DNA of 64,000 nt from Clostridia bacterium (GTDB taxonomy: Bacteria; Bacillota; Clostridia; Oscillospirales; CAG-272). The translations under genes were made by a program, and so were the position numbers. The stretch's first letter is position 1. Every line of letters starts with the position of its first letter. The stretch spans positions 62,001-126,000 of the forward strand of contig JAGBCA010000029.1 of the NCBI GenBank assembly GCA_017938205.1, read 5' to 3'. Below the pieces are notes generated by a model. It saw nothing but the letters and a program-made list of their open reading frames with translations. It was not told the DNA's origin and made no database searches. Positions 1 through 9,023 of the stretch are shown here, piece after piece.

Positions 1-815
1 GGATTCGAGGGGCAGTAGGTATCGGGATAGGGATCGTTCGGCCGCTCGGCAAAATCTGTTCTGCCCGCCATCAGATAATCCGCGTGAGAAAGACAGGGCT
101 CCTCGGGGATCGGCTCAAGTCCGTGCGCGCGGCAATACTCACATATCTCACGAACGAGCTTTTGTGAAAGCACCTTTCCTCCGCCGCATTCGATATGTAC
201 GGAATTCTTACCCCAGGGCTGGGTCAGCTGCACGTCGTCGGTCTTTCCGCTGTATTCGTTAAATTCCTTGCAGACATCGATCCAATACGCATTGATCTCG
301 GGATGCTTTTTATACTCCATTGCACCGCCGACCTCGAGGACGATGGCATTATAGCCGTAATGCATAAACATATCGACCATATAATAGAACTCATCGAGTT
401 TTTCCTCGGCAGGCAGATACATTTTAACCGCACGGAACTGTACGCAAGGCACATTGTAGATATATCCTTCTTTGATACCGTCTTTGTAATGTGTCCAAAC
501 CGTACAAGCACCGTAGAGGTAGCCGCGCTCGTAATTCGAATAGACGGTGACCGCATCGGCCGTTACCTCAAGGAGATAAGCGTCTTCTTTATCTTCGAAA
601 ACGTTACCGAAGGTCTTCTCTATCTTTTCCTTTTCCATGTCGGTCATAGGTCGGAAACGAATGGAGGCGATGGCATCCTTCTTCTCACCCTTACAAAGCG
701 GAGAGAGCTTTTTCAGAATGATTTCGTTTTCTGTTTCGATTTTCGTGCTTGCGCCAAAAAGGCGCACCTCGCCGTTCAAAGCGGCATAGGTATCCTTGAA
801 ATTCTCGTGAAACAT
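1..815 (-). CDS. Glycoside hydrolase family 20-like protein, 3' end outside window
   Basis: The first 271 codons are visible; the gene runs off the left edge. Residues ~20-125 look like the alpha/beta domain that precedes the barrel in beta-N-acetylhexosaminidases (the segment around residues 98-110, GYLYGACTVW, matches the end of such domains). From ~residue 128 (FRAVKMY, then HYGYNAIVLEV at 152-162) the sequence resembles the start of a GH20 TIM barrel. The catalytic Asp-Glu pair would lie beyond the window, so activity is not proven. There is no signal peptide, so a cytoplasmic enzyme acting on imported amino-sugar oligosaccharides is inferred. The start is ATG at 815 with GGAG 8 nt upstream; that ribosome site overlaps the stop region of mutS2, 13 nt away, so the two are probably co-transcribed. 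A related TIM-barrel glycosidase family is the alternative. Confidence 0.65.
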   Translation of the reverse strand, partial: MFHENFKDTYAALNGEVRLFGASTKIETENEIILKKLSPLCKGEKKDAIASIRFRPMTDMEKEKIEKTFGNVFEDKEDAYLLEVTADAVTVYSNYERGYLYGACTVWTHYKDGIKEGYIYNVPCVQFRAVKMYLPAEEKLDEFYYMVDMFMHYGYNAIVLEVGGAMEYKKHPEINAYWIDVCKEFNEYSGKTDDVQLTQPWGKNSVHIECGGGKVLSQKLVREICEYCRAHGLEPIPEEPCLSHADYLMAGRTDFAERPNDPYPDTYCPSN

Positions 816-828
816 AGAAAGTTCTCCT

Positions 829-3234
829 TCATTGTTTAAATTCAATTATCGTAACACCTGCATCCCCCTCGCCCCATTCACCGTGACGGTAGGATTTGAT
901 GCGGCGGTCGGTTTTGAAATACCGCCAAAGGGCGGCACGCAAGGCACCCGTTCCCTTTCCGTGAATGATACGGACGGTGGGAATGTTTGCCAGAACGGCA
1001 TCATCGAGATATTTATCGATCACAAACCAGGCATCGTCACCGATCATACCGCGCACATCGATCTCGGGACGGAAGGTGGAAACGATGGATTTCTTCACCT
1101 TTCCCTCGCTCGGCTTCTTCGGTGCTTCAGCCTTTTTGCGGAAGGCCTGCTTGCCATCGAGAAGCCTAAGTCCCTTCTCGTCCACCTTGGTTTTTAGAAT
1201 ACCTGAGGTAACGGCATACATTCCGTGCTTATCGGCAAGCGCGGTGACAACACCCTCCTTACCGAGGCTGACAAGATATACCTTATCCCCCACGACGAGC
1301 GGTCGCGGCAGAACGTACTCCTCATCCAGCGACACCTCGCTGACCGAAAGCCCCTCGAAGAGCGACTCGGTTTCGCGCAGGCGGGAGCGGATCTCTTCCT
1401 TGGCGGATTGCATCATACGGTTGCGCGCTTCCTTATCCTCCTGCTTTTTGAGATCCTCAAGCTGACGGAAGATAAATTCGCTGGAGGCACGCGCACTGTC
1501 AAGGATCTGCCTTGCTTTAAGTGCTTGTTTTTCAATTTCGTCCTCAGTTTTCTTCACCTTGGCATTCAACTCACGCTCAGCACGCTCCTTAAAGCTTTCG
1601 TATTCCGTGCGCAGACGCTCGTGCTCTGTTTTTGCTTTTTCCATTTCTGCACGCTCGGCATCGAGGCGCGAAATGACCTGCTCAAACTGCTTATCCTCTT
1701 TTTCGATCAAGCGACCTGCGCGATCTATAATTTGCGGATCAAGACCGAGCTTTTCGGAGATCGCAAAGGCGTTCGATTTACCCGGTGTACCGACGATAAG
1801 GCGGTAGGTTGGGCGAAGTGTTTCCAGATCAAATTCGCAGGATGCATTCTGTACGCGCTCGGTTTCAAGGGCGTAGGCCTTCAGCTCCGCATAGTGTGTG
1901 GTTGCGGCGGTAACGGCGCCAAGCGCTTTCGTATGCTCGAGGATGGCTACGGCAAGCGCTGCGCCCTCGATGGGATCCGTTCCCGATCCAAGCTCATCAA
2001 ACAATACAAGAGAGCGGTCGGTCGCGGAGGACAGAATATCCACGATATTGACCATATGCGAGGAGAAGGTGGAGAGAGAGGCCTCGATGCTCTGCTCATC
2101 TCCAATGTCTACCAGCACCTGATCAAAAATTCCGATGCGGGAGTTTTCCAGTGCGGGGATCTGTAGTCCCGCCTGCGCCATCACAGTTAAAAGACCAAGC
2201 GTTTTCAGCGTAACGGTCTTTCCGCCCGTGTTCGGGCCCGTAATGATCAGGCTATCATGATGCTCGCCCACGGCAACGTCGATCGGAACGACCGTGGCAC
2301 GGTCCAAGAGCGGATGGCGCGCGCGGTGAAGCTCGATCTTTCTTCCCTCCTCGATCAACGGACGCTCCGCCTTCATTTCAATCGCAAGGCTTGCGCACGC
2401 AAAGATAAAGGAAAGCTCAACGATATTATGGTAGTTGAGCGAGATCAGCGAGGTACATTCGCCTGCGGCGGCTGAGAGCTCGGCAAGAATACGGTCGATC
2501 TCGTTGCGCTCGGCGGCGGCAAGGCTTTTCAGCTCGTTATTGGCATCCACGACCGCCATCGGCTCCACGAACAGCGTTGCGCCGGAGGAGGAGGTATCGT
2601 GCACAAGCCCCTTGATCTCGTTGCGGTATTCAGCCTTTACGGGTACAACGTAGCGGCCGTTTCGCATCGTGACGATGTTTTCCTGCAAATATTTCAGGCG
2701 GTTACCACCGACGTAGCTTTGCAGGGTATCTTTAATTTTATTGTTTGCCACGCGGATCTTGCGGCGAATATCAGCAAGCGCGGGGCTTGCTTCGTCCGCA
2801 ATCATATCCTCGGAAAGGATAGCGGTACGAATGCGGTCCTCCAGGGAGCGATTCGGGAGAAGGCGGGCAAACAGCTCATCAAGCCCGGTTTCAAAGGGCT
2901 TGTCCGTATGAATATAATCCAAAAGCGCACGCGTGCTCGAAAGGAGAGAGGCAATGGACAAAAGCTCCTTAGGAGATAGAACGGCTCCCTTATATGCACG
3001 CTCAGCAGAGGAAACCACGCTCTCATCCGCAGAAAAAGAGGGGTATCCCTTATGATTGATCAAACGCTTGGCATCCTCCGTGCGGCTCTGACGGAGCATC
3101 ACGGTGGAATGATCCTCGGAGGGCAGAAGCGCGACAGCTCTTCCCTTTGCGCCTGCTACGGCGGCGTGCTCCGCAAGCATTGCAGTGATCTTTTCAAATT
3201 CCAGGCTGCGAAGCATTTTTGAGGAAAAAGGCAT
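829..3234 (-). CDS. mutS2: MutS2 family ATPase/endonuclease
   Basis: 801 aa, normal family length. MutS2 lacks the mismatch-recognition domain of MutS; in Bacillus it also acts on collided ribosomes and suppresses recombination. Visible: the MutS core/lever region, Walker A GPNTGGKT near residue 332, Walker B/D-loop LFDELGSGTDP, a long charged coiled coil (~510-640), and a C-terminal Smr nuclease domain with DVRG (the usual motif is DLRG) and HGKGTGALR. The start ATG at 3234 follows AAAGGA. It has its own promoter-like boxes at 3262-3290 and is followed directly by the GH20-like gene. Confidence 0.95.
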   Translation of the reverse strand: MPFSSKMLRSLEFEKITAMLAEHAAVAGAKGRAVALLPSEDHSTVMLRQSRTEDAKRLINHKGYPSFSADESVVSSAERAYKGAVLSPKELLSIASLLSSTRALLDYIHTDKPFETGLDELFARLLPNRSLEDRIRTAILSEDMIADEASPALADIRRKIRVANNKIKDTLQSYVGGNRLKYLQENIVTMRNGRYVVPVKAEYRNEIKGLVHDTSSSGATLFVEPMAVVDANNELKSLAAAERNEIDRILAELSAAAGECTSLISLNYHNIVELSFIFACASLAIEMKAERPLIEEGRKIELHRARHPLLDRATVVPIDVAVGEHHDSLIITGPNTGGKTVTLKTLGLLTVMAQAGLQIPALENSRIGIFDQVLVDIGDEQSIEASLSTFSSHMVNIVDILSSATDRSLVLFDELGSGTDPIEGAALAVAILEHTKALGAVTAATTHYAELKAYALETERVQNASCEFDLETLRPTYRLIVGTPGKSNAFAISEKLGLDPQIIDRAGRLIEKEDKQFEQVISRLDAERAEMEKAKTEHERLRTEYESFKERAERELNAKVKKTEDEIEKQALKARQILDSARASSEFIFRQLEDLKKQEDKEARNRMMQSAKEEIRSRLRETESLFEGLSVSEVSLDEEYVLPRPLVVGDKVYLVSLGKEGVVTALADKHGMYAVTSGILKTKVDEKGLRLLDGKQAFRKKAEAPKKPSEGKVKKSIVSTFRPEIDVRGMIGDDAWFVIDKYLDDAVLANIPTVRIIHGKGTGALRAALWRYFKTDRRIKSYRHGEWGEGDAGVTIIEFKQ

Positions 3235-3261
3235 ACTGTATTCCTTTCTTTGATTTTCTCA

Positions 3262-3290
3262 ATTATATCACGGATAGATGATCGGTACAA
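3262..3290 (-). promoter_or_regulatory. Putative sigma-A promoter of mutS2
   Basis: Read on the minus strand, TTGTAC (3285-3290) and TATAAT (3262-3267) are separated by 17 bp, about 28 bp before the mutS2 start. The -10 box is perfect and the -35 box matches 3 of 6. No clear recO terminator is seen in the 117-bp gap, so read-through from recO is also possible. Confidence 0.5.
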
Positions 3291-3350
3291 TGGATTTTTT
3301 GATCATATTGTTGTATTTTTCGCTAAAACAAAAGGGCAAACAGAACAAAA

Positions 3351-4133
3351 TTATTTGGGCTCAACTTCCTTATAAAAATCAAGCGTTTTGAAGCTGCGCT
3401 CCAGATGGTTCAACAGATAATGCTCTGCCGCGGCAACGAAAAATCGCATATCCTCCTCGCTGATGCGGAAGGCGTAGATCCGCTCCAGGGGGCTATAGAT
3501 CACGTACCCTGCCGCGATCTTCGCACCTTCGGGAAGAATGCAGAGAAGATGGCGCTCGTGCCCATCGTCCTCTCGCGGATCAAACGAGGTCTCTGCCTCG
3601 ACACGGCAATCGGCACAAATGAGGCTTCCATCCATCACGTCAAGATAGAAATCCCCATCCTTTTTCTCGCATTCACGACAGACAAGGATCTCGGGCGAAA
3701 ATCCGAGGATCGCCGCCGCGCGGAATTCAAAGGCCGCTTTGATCTTGCGCAAAGGAACCTCACCTTTGGCAATTGCGTACAAGGAATTGAGCGACAAGCG
3801 AAGCAATTCCTTATCAGCCTCCGAAACGGTAACGTCCGAAAGCACCTCGCAAAGATACGAAGCAAGCGCAAGTCCCTCAAGGCGTTTTCGGATATCAAAG
3901 AAGCTCTCAAAAAGCTCCGCCTCCTTGATCCAATAAAAATCGTTCTTCTGATACAGAACGTATCGACCATAGCAAAACTGCAGCGTAGCCGACATCTGGC
4001 GGCTCCTGACAGAGCGCGCCCCCTTTGCGATGGCGGTGATCACTCCGGTCTCCTCCGTGAAGATCGTAACGAGCCTGTCCGACTCTTTAATATCGGCGGT
4101 ACGGATGATCAAGCCGGTAACTGTCGTCAGCAT
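3351..4133 (-). CDS. recO: DNA repair protein RecO
   Basis: 260 aa. RecO loads RecA onto SSB-coated DNA together with RecR and anneals strands. Visible: N-terminal OB-fold (VTGLIIRTADIKESDRLV) and a four-cysteine zinc motif (CREC ... CADC, ~residues 150-180) typical of Gram-positive RecO. The ATG overlaps the stop of era as TGATG (4131-4135), implying translational coupling in the yqfC-yqfD-phoH-ybeY-era-recO run. Confidence 0.93.
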   Translation of the reverse strand: MLTTVTGLIIRTADIKESDRLVTIFTEETGVITAIAKGARSVRSRQMSATLQFCYGRYVLYQKNDFYWIKEAELFESFFDIRKRLEGLALASYLCEVLSDVTVSEADKELLRLSLNSLYAIAKGEVPLRKIKAAFEFRAAAILGFSPEILVCRECEKKDGDFYLDVMDGSLICADCRVEAETSFDPREDDGHERHLLCILPEGAKIAAGYVIYSPLERIYAFRISEEDMRFFVAAAEHYLLNHLERSFKTLDFYKEVEPK

Positions 4134-5020
4134 CAGTTTTCTTCGTTGTAGCCGAAGTTGCGAAGCGTGAAATCGCTGTCACGCCAGTTTTCCTTCACTC
4201 TGACGTAGAGGTCGAGGAAGATACGCGTTCCGAGCATTTTTTCAAGATCCTCGCGCGCATACGTTCCGACGGTCTTGATCGTTGCGCCGTTTTTGCCGAT
4301 GATCATTCCCTTATGCGAGGCCTTTTCGCAATAGATCTCTGCGCGGATGGAAACCATATCCTTCTTTTCCTTCCACTCCTCGATGGAAACGGCGGTGCCG
4401 TGCGGGATCTCCTCCTCTAAAAGGCGAAGAAGCTTCTCGCGGATCACCTCGGCGGCGAGCTGACGCTCAGGCTGATCGGTCAGAATATCGTCGGGGAAAA
4501 ACCATTCGCTTTCATAGAGGAATTTTTTACACTCCTCCACCACGGTATCCACGCCCTTCTCATGCTTTGCGCTGATCGGAACAACGGCATCAAAGGAATG
4601 CGCGGCGGCATACGCCTCGATCGTTTTTGCAATATTGGCGGGACGAACGGCATCGATCTTATTGATAACGAGAATGGAGGGGATGCCGGCCGCCTTTATC
4701 TTTTCGATCAAGGATGCCTCAATATCACCAACTGCCTCGCGCGCTTCCACTACGAGAACGGCGGCATCCACGCCCGAAAGCGTGTCCGTTGCGGTCTTCA
4801 CCATAAAATCGCCAAGCTTGGTGCGTGGCTTATGTACACCGGGAGTATCCAGAAAAACCATCTGATCCTCGCCCACGGTATGGATCCCCGTGATTCGGTT
4901 TCTCGTGGTTTGCGGTTTTTTCGAAACGATCGCAACCTTTTCACCCAGAATGGCGTTCAGAAGTGTGGATTTTCCCACGTTGGGGCGGCCGATAAAAGCT
5001 ATAAAAGCAGTTCTTTTCAT
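4133..5020 (-). CDS. era: GTPase Era
   Basis: 295 aa. Ribosome assembly GTPase that binds the 3' end of 16S rRNA. G1 GRPNVGKS, G3 DTPGVH and G4 NKID are intact; a C-terminal KH domain is visible (IIGKNGATIK). Overlaps ybeY by 4 nt (ATGA) and recO by 1 nt. Pairing with ybeY, another 16S 3'-end factor, is the usual Firmicutes order. Confidence 0.97.
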   Translation of the reverse strand: MKRTAFIAFIGRPNVGKSTLLNAILGEKVAIVSKKPQTTRNRITGIHTVGEDQMVFLDTPGVHKPRTKLGDFMVKTATDTLSGVDAAVLVVEAREAVGDIEASLIEKIKAAGIPSILVINKIDAVRPANIAKTIEAYAAAHSFDAVVPISAKHEKGVDTVVEECKKFLYESEWFFPDDILTDQPERQLAAEVIREKLLRLLEEEIPHGTAVSIEEWKEKKDMVSIRAEIYCEKASHKGMIIGKNGATIKTVGTYAREDLEKMLGTRIFLDLYVRVKENWRDSDFTLRNFGYNEEN

Positions 5021-5514
5021 TCTTCGTCTTCCTTTTGCTTAAAATTCATGGTTTTGATGATCTCGCGCTGGCGGCGGCACTGTTCCTCCTCATCCTCTGC
5101 GCTTCTCTCGTGGTCGTATCCAAGAAGGTGGAGGGTGGAATGGATGGCAAGAAATGCGGCCTCACGCAAAAAGGAATGGCCCAGCTCGTGCGCCTGCTCC
5201 TCGGTTCTCTCAAGCGAAATCACGATATCACCAAGCGGGATCGGGCCGAAATCGCCCTCGCTCTCCCATTCGCCCGCCTCATACATCGGGAAGGAGAGCA
5301 CGTCCGTTGAGCGGTCGATCTCTCGGAATTTCTTATTTATGCTCCGAATATACGCATTGTCACAAACGGTCAAAGAGATCGAGGCATCGTGGGCAAAGCC
5401 CTCGTATTCCAGCGTTGCCCTGATGGCGGCACGCAACGTTTTTTTTAGTTCAAAATCCGCAAGCGGCATCTGCTTCGTTGCGGCGAAGGTAATATAAAGC
5501 CCCCGTGTCTTCAT
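5017..5514 (-). CDS. ybeY: Endoribonuclease YbeY (16S rRNA maturation)
   Basis: 165 aa. Metal-dependent RNase for 16S rRNA 3'-end maturation and ribosome quality control. The metal-binding signature HxxxHLLGYDH is complete near residue 128. Overlaps phoH upstream and era downstream by 4 nt each, so the three proteins are translated from one coupled message. Confidence 0.95.
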   Translation of the reverse strand: MKTRGLYITFAATKQMPLADFELKKTLRAAIRATLEYEGFAHDASISLTVCDNAYIRSINKKFREIDRSTDVLSFPMYEAGEWESEGDFGPIPLGDIVISLERTEEQAHELGHSFLREAAFLAIHSTLHLLGYDHERSAEDEEEQCRRQREIIKTMNFKQKEDEE

Positions 5515-6515
5515 TTCTGTTCCCTTTCTTTTTTCACGCTGATTCCTTTATCGTATTTATCGTATGCATCTATGATCCTGCGCACAAGCGGATGGCGCAC
5601 AACGTCTCTGGAGGTGAAGGAAAATATCCCGATCCCCGAAATATCCTTGAGGATCGAGGATGCAATGGCGAGGCCGCTCTTCTGCCCCGACGGCAGATCG
5701 GTTTGAGACATATCACCCGTCACAACCGCTTTAGAGCCGTAGCCAAGACGCGTTAAAAACATTTTCATCTGCTCGGGCGTTGTATTTTGCGCCTCATCCA
5801 AAATGATAAAGGAGGAATCGAGCGTTCGTCCTCGCATATAAGCAAGCGGCGCGATCTCGATCGTACCGCGCTCCTTGTGCCGCTGATAATTTTCAGGACC
5901 GAGAAGCTCAAAAAGCGCATCGTACAGGGGACGGAGGTAGGGGTCGATCTTGCTTTGAAGATCGCCGGGCAAAAATCCAAGGCGTTCGCCCGCTTCCACC
6001 GCGGGACGCGTAAGAATGATACGGTCCACCGCTTTTTCGCGCAATGCCTCCACCGCCATGGCAACGGCAAGGAAGGTTTTGCCCGTGCCTGCAGGGCCTA
6101 AACCGAGTATCACGGTATTATCACGGATCATATCTACGTACCGCTTCTGTGCGATCGTTTTTGCCTTGATCGGTTTTCCGCGGTTGGTGAGACAGATCAC
6201 GTCCTCCGAAAAGCTACGTTCCCGATCCTCGCCACCATCCTTGAAAAGAGAAATGACGTATTCCACCGTCCCGGTGTCCAGAACCTCTCCGGCGCCCGTC
6301 ATACGTCCGAGATACTCCAGCGTGCGATGTGCAAGAGAGAGTCCCTCCCCCTCGCCGCTGATCACGATCTCATCCCCCTCGCGATCACCGCCACCGCGGC
6401 GATTGGAAACGCGGACGTCAAACGCATTCTCTATAAGACGAATATTAGAATCAAACGCGCCGAAAAGCGCAGAGGTATCCTCGCTGGATTTTGTCATCAG
6501 ATATTTCTCTGCCAT
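5511..6515 (-). CDS. phoH: PhoH-like ATPase
   Basis: 334 aa. PhoH/YbeZ-family P-loop ATPase; the YbeZ type partners YbeY in RNA metabolism. Walker A GPAGTGKT and Walker B FIILDEAQN are visible; the N-terminal ~115 residues form the family's KH-like/variable domain. The ATG at 6515 has AAAGGAG 5 nt upstream and lies inside the 3' end of yqfD (65-nt overlap). The strong ribosome site supports this start over a later one. Confidence 0.94.
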   Translation of the reverse strand: MAEKYLMTKSSEDTSALFGAFDSNIRLIENAFDVRVSNRRGGGDREGDEIVISGEGEGLSLAHRTLEYLGRMTGAGEVLDTGTVEYVISLFKDGGEDRERSFSEDVICLTNRGKPIKAKTIAQKRYVDMIRDNTVILGLGPAGTGKTFLAVAMAVEALREKAVDRIILTRPAVEAGERLGFLPGDLQSKIDPYLRPLYDALFELLGPENYQRHKERGTIEIAPLAYMRGRTLDSSFIILDEAQNTTPEQMKMFLTRLGYGSKAVVTGDMSQTDLPSGQKSGLAIASSILKDISGIGIFSFTSRDVVRHPLVRRIIDAYDKYDKGISVKKEREQK

Positions 6516-7680
6516 AAAAAGCTCCTTTGATTTTCTGTGCTGTATGAATCGGCTTCAGCTCTGCCACGTTGCGGATCTGAACGTAATACGCAAAAAACAC
6601 GTATCCATCCTCCGTCCAAGCCCCCTCTGTGCGTAAGGACTCAAGCTCCCCTTTGGAAAGAAGCTCCGAGAGCGAGGAGCGTAAGCGCACGCCTGCAAGA
6701 CGGATCGCCTCTGCATCCGAAAAATGAACGGTTTCTTCATGATGTATATACGCCGTACGAAGCGTTACGGAAACAGGAAGCGAGATGCGGCCAAAAAAAC
6801 GCAGTTGTCTTTCGTTTTCTATTATATCATAACCATTTGGCAGATTTCTATAGTTTTTGAAAATATTTAAAGAAAAATCAAAGAAATTTAAGGTGACCTC
6901 GACATTTTTGATTTTTTCCGTAACGGTTTTCGTCTCCTCCCTGCAAGCGTGCCCCCGAATCTCGCCGCTAACGCGCCCCAATACCGTACCGGATGCACCG
7001 CTGAAAGTTCCGTCCGGATGAACGGCAGAGATAAGCAGGTCACCTTTGCGAACCGTGTCTCCGACCTCAACGCAAGAAACACCGCTATCGGGAGATATCT
7101 CAACGATCACGCAGTCCTCATCTGCAACGAGATTTCCTATTGCAGGCGTCCCCGGCATCTGTTCCGCTTGCGCGCCGATCACATTCACGTAAACGACCGT
7201 ACCGCGTCGATGGATGTTCACCCAGGCAACATTGGGACAGGATTTTTGAAGAGAGTTTTCGATCTTCGAAAAATCAAGCGATCGAAAGGCAACTCCGGCC
7301 GAGAGTCCTTGCGCATCCAATGCGGTAATAATGTCCTTTTGCTCATCGCTCGTTACCCCTTGAATGCGTATATCCCAAACGCGACCGCCGGTGAAGATCA
7401 TCAAAAAAGCACAAAGCAAAAGCGCTGCAAAAATGCCATATCTTTTTCGATTTTGACGAATATAATGCGGCAGACCGAGCGTTTCAGAGGCACAAACATT
7501 GAGCGAGGAAAGGGACTCCATCAGTATTTTCCGATGCTTTTCGCGCACGGCAAGCCTCCCGTTTTTCATCCGTCTTGCACCGATTCCAAGATTCAAAAGA
7601 AGGTCGTAGACAGCCGCTATTTTCTCGGGGGTGGCTTCAATATAAAAATAGCCAAAAAGAAACTCTTTAATTCCGATCAT
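6451..7680 (-). CDS. yqfD: Sporulation protein YqfD
   Basis: 409 aa. Membrane protein of the YqfD family (sigma-E regulon in Bacillus; exact role unknown). Visible: an N-terminal soluble region, one strong membrane segment near residues 85-105 (IFAALLLCAFLMIFTGGRVW), then a large extracytoplasmic part beginning with a DIRIQGV stretch typical of the family. The start overlaps the end of yqfC by 14 nt and the 3' end overlaps phoH by 65 nt. GGAGGTG lies 10 nt before the ATG. Confidence 0.92.
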   Translation of the reverse strand: MIGIKEFLFGYFYIEATPEKIAAVYDLLLNLGIGARRMKNGRLAVREKHRKILMESLSSLNVCASETLGLPHYIRQNRKRYGIFAALLLCAFLMIFTGGRVWDIRIQGVTSDEQKDIITALDAQGLSAGVAFRSLDFSKIENSLQKSCPNVAWVNIHRRGTVVYVNVIGAQAEQMPGTPAIGNLVADEDCVIVEISPDSGVSCVEVGDTVRKGDLLISAVHPDGTFSGASGTVLGRVSGEIRGHACREETKTVTEKIKNVEVTLNFFDFSLNIFKNYRNLPNGYDIIENERQLRFFGRISLPVSVTLRTAYIHHEETVHFSDAEAIRLAGVRLRSSLSELLSKGELESLRTEGAWTEDGYVFFAYYVQIRNVAELKPIHTAQKIKGAFYGREISDDKIQRGYLCAFRRV

Positions 7681-7939
7681 AAGAAAAGCACACCTCCGAA
7701 AGCTTACCGCGCACCTCTACGGTCTTGTTTTCAAATACGGTGAGATACAGTCCCTGCCCTAAAAGATCCATACGGCCACCGGGGATCTTCAGCGTGATCT
7801 TCTCTCTACAGTATTCCTCTATATGTCTCACGGCAATGATCTGAACTGACATACCAAAGATTCCGCTCTCTGCTTCCATATGAAAGCGAGGTGCACCTTT
7901 TCTTTTTGTATCATCGCGCTCTTCCTTCTTTTTCTTCAT
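7667..7939 (-). CDS. yqfC: Sporulation protein YqfC (YabP/YqfC family)
   Basis: About 90 aa. Small YabP/YqfC-family protein always next to yqfD in spore formers. A Lys/Glu-rich N-terminus is followed by the family core (FGMSVQIIAVRHIEEYCREKITL ... GLYLTVF). I use the ATG at 7939 (AAAGGG upstream); an in-frame TTG at 7963 would add 8 residues and has no good ribosome site. It opens the minus-strand operon that runs to recO. Confidence 0.85.
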   Translation of the reverse strand: MKKKKEERDDTKRKGAPRFHMEAESGIFGMSVQIIAVRHIEEYCREKITLKIPGGRMDLLGQGLYLTVFENKTVEVRGKLSEVCFSYDRN

Positions 7940-7964
7940 TTTTTTGAGATCCCTTTCATACAAG
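7936..7964 (+). promoter_or_regulatory. Candidate sigma-E promoter for ylbJ
   Basis: TCATTTT (7936-7942), 14 bp, CATACAAG (7957-7964) on the plus strand. This is close to the Bacillus sigma-E pattern TCATATT-N13/14-CATACAMT and would start transcription ~55 nt before ylbJ, a known sigma-E target in Bacillus. Inference from pattern only. Confidence 0.4.
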
Positions 7965-7978
7965 TAATATAGTATTAT

Positions 7979-8007
7979 ACTTTATGAAAGCCAAGCCAAA
8001 GAAATGC
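7979..8007 (-). promoter_or_regulatory. Candidate sigma-E promoter for yqfC-yqfD
   Basis: On the minus strand GCATTTC (8001-8007), 14 bp, CATAAAGT (7979-7986). It is weaker than the ylbJ-facing site (about 4/7 and 6/8 matches), but has the same spacing and faces the yqfCD operon. Confidence 0.25.
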
Positions 8008-8026
8008 AAAAAAGAGAGGTCGCTCC

Positions 8027-8953
8027 ATGCTTACCAGAAAAAAACAACGTCATACGCCCGATGTGCTGCGAGGGCCGCTCCTGCTCCTGATCCTTCTTCT
8101 GATCCCGCTCTACGGCGAGGCAATGAGCGAGGGGATCATACGGGGCATCCGTCTCTGCGCAACCACGATCGTTCCCTCCGTTTTTCCCTTCATGGTGCTA
8201 TCCTCCATGATGATCGGGTATTCCGTCTTTGATAAGATGGATTTCCTTTCGCGCCCGTTTGAGAGGCTTTTTCATGTGAATAAAAACGGCCTTCCCGCCT
8301 TTCTCTGCGGGACACTTTGCGGCTTTCCGCTCGGCGCAAAATGTGCAGCAGAGGCATATGGGCACGGTTATCTTTCCAAGGATGAATGTGAGCGGCTGAT
8401 ATGCTTCTCATCCAACGCAAGCCCTGCCTTTCTTATCTGCGGCGTTGGCGCAATGCGGGGGAGCACATTGGAGGGCGTTCTTCTCTATATGGTTATGATT
8501 TTCTCCGCAATCGTAATTGGCGTGCTTTCGGGCAGGCGACACACGACTCATACTGTGCAGGTTCATTGCCATAGTCACAATTTTTCTTTTACGGATACGG
8601 TAGAACGGGCCGGTATCGGCACACTTTACGTTTGCTCTTATCTTCTTCTTTTTTCTGCTTTGATCGGTATTCTTCAAAAATTTGTTTTAAAAAGTGCACT
8701 TTTGAGCGCATTTTTACTTCCTTTATTGGAGATCGGATCTGCTACCGCGTTTCTCTCTACTGCAAAAATACCTCCTTTTCTTTGCCGCGCACTCACGGCT
8801 TTTGCCGTGTCATTTGGCGGTCTTTCGGTGCATTTGCAAGCAGCAGGGCTGCTTCGCGGCACAGATATATCCATGAAGAAATACTACGCGTTCAAAACGC
8901 TCCAGGGAATGCTTTCCTTCTTTATCATTTTTGTTCTTGAGCTGATAAAATAA
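8027..8953 (+). CDS. ylbJ: YlbJ-like sporulation integral membrane protein
   Basis: 308 aa, a little shorter than Bacillus YlbJ (~400). Polytopic nucleoside-recognition/YlbJ-family protein; Bacillus ylbJ is sigma-E controlled and needed for normal spores. Hydrophobic segments at ~17-35, 45-65, 140-160, 200-225, 230-250 and 290-308; family motifs PSVFPFMVLS, GFPLGAK and SNASPAF are present. Divergent from yqfC, with a candidate sigma-E promoter between them. Ends at a bidirectional terminator shared with pnp. Confidence 0.85.
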   Translation: MLTRKKQRHTPDVLRGPLLLLILLLIPLYGEAMSEGIIRGIRLCATTIVPSVFPFMVLSSMMIGYSVFDKMDFLSRPFERLFHVNKNGLPAFLCGTLCGFPLGAKCAAEAYGHGYLSKDECERLICFSSNASPAFLICGVGAMRGSTLEGVLLYMVMIFSAIVIGVLSGRRHTTHTVQVHCHSHNFSFTDTVERAGIGTLYVCSYLLLFSALIGILQKFVLKSALLSAFLLPLLEIGSATAFLSTAKIPPFLCRALTAFAVSFGGLSVHLQAAGLLRGTDISMKKYYAFKTLQGMLSFFIIFVLELIK

Positions 8954-8954
8954 T

Positions 8955-9009
8955 AAACCACGCATTCTCGTGATGTCCTTAGTAGACAAATCACTTGAAT
9001 GCGTGGTTT
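8955..9009. terminator. Bidirectional terminator between ylbJ and pnp
   Basis: Perfect 13-bp inverted repeat (AAACCACGCATTC at 8955-8967 with its complement at 8997-9009), a 29-nt loop and T-rich flanks on both strands. Serves the convergent ylbJ and pnp. Confidence 0.8.
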
Positions 9010-9023
9010 TATTTCTATATCAA

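Noticed and set aside
195..839. 214-codon plus-strand open frame at the left edge
   Set aside because: Antisense to the GH20-like gene, which has a ribosome site and recognisable domain pattern.
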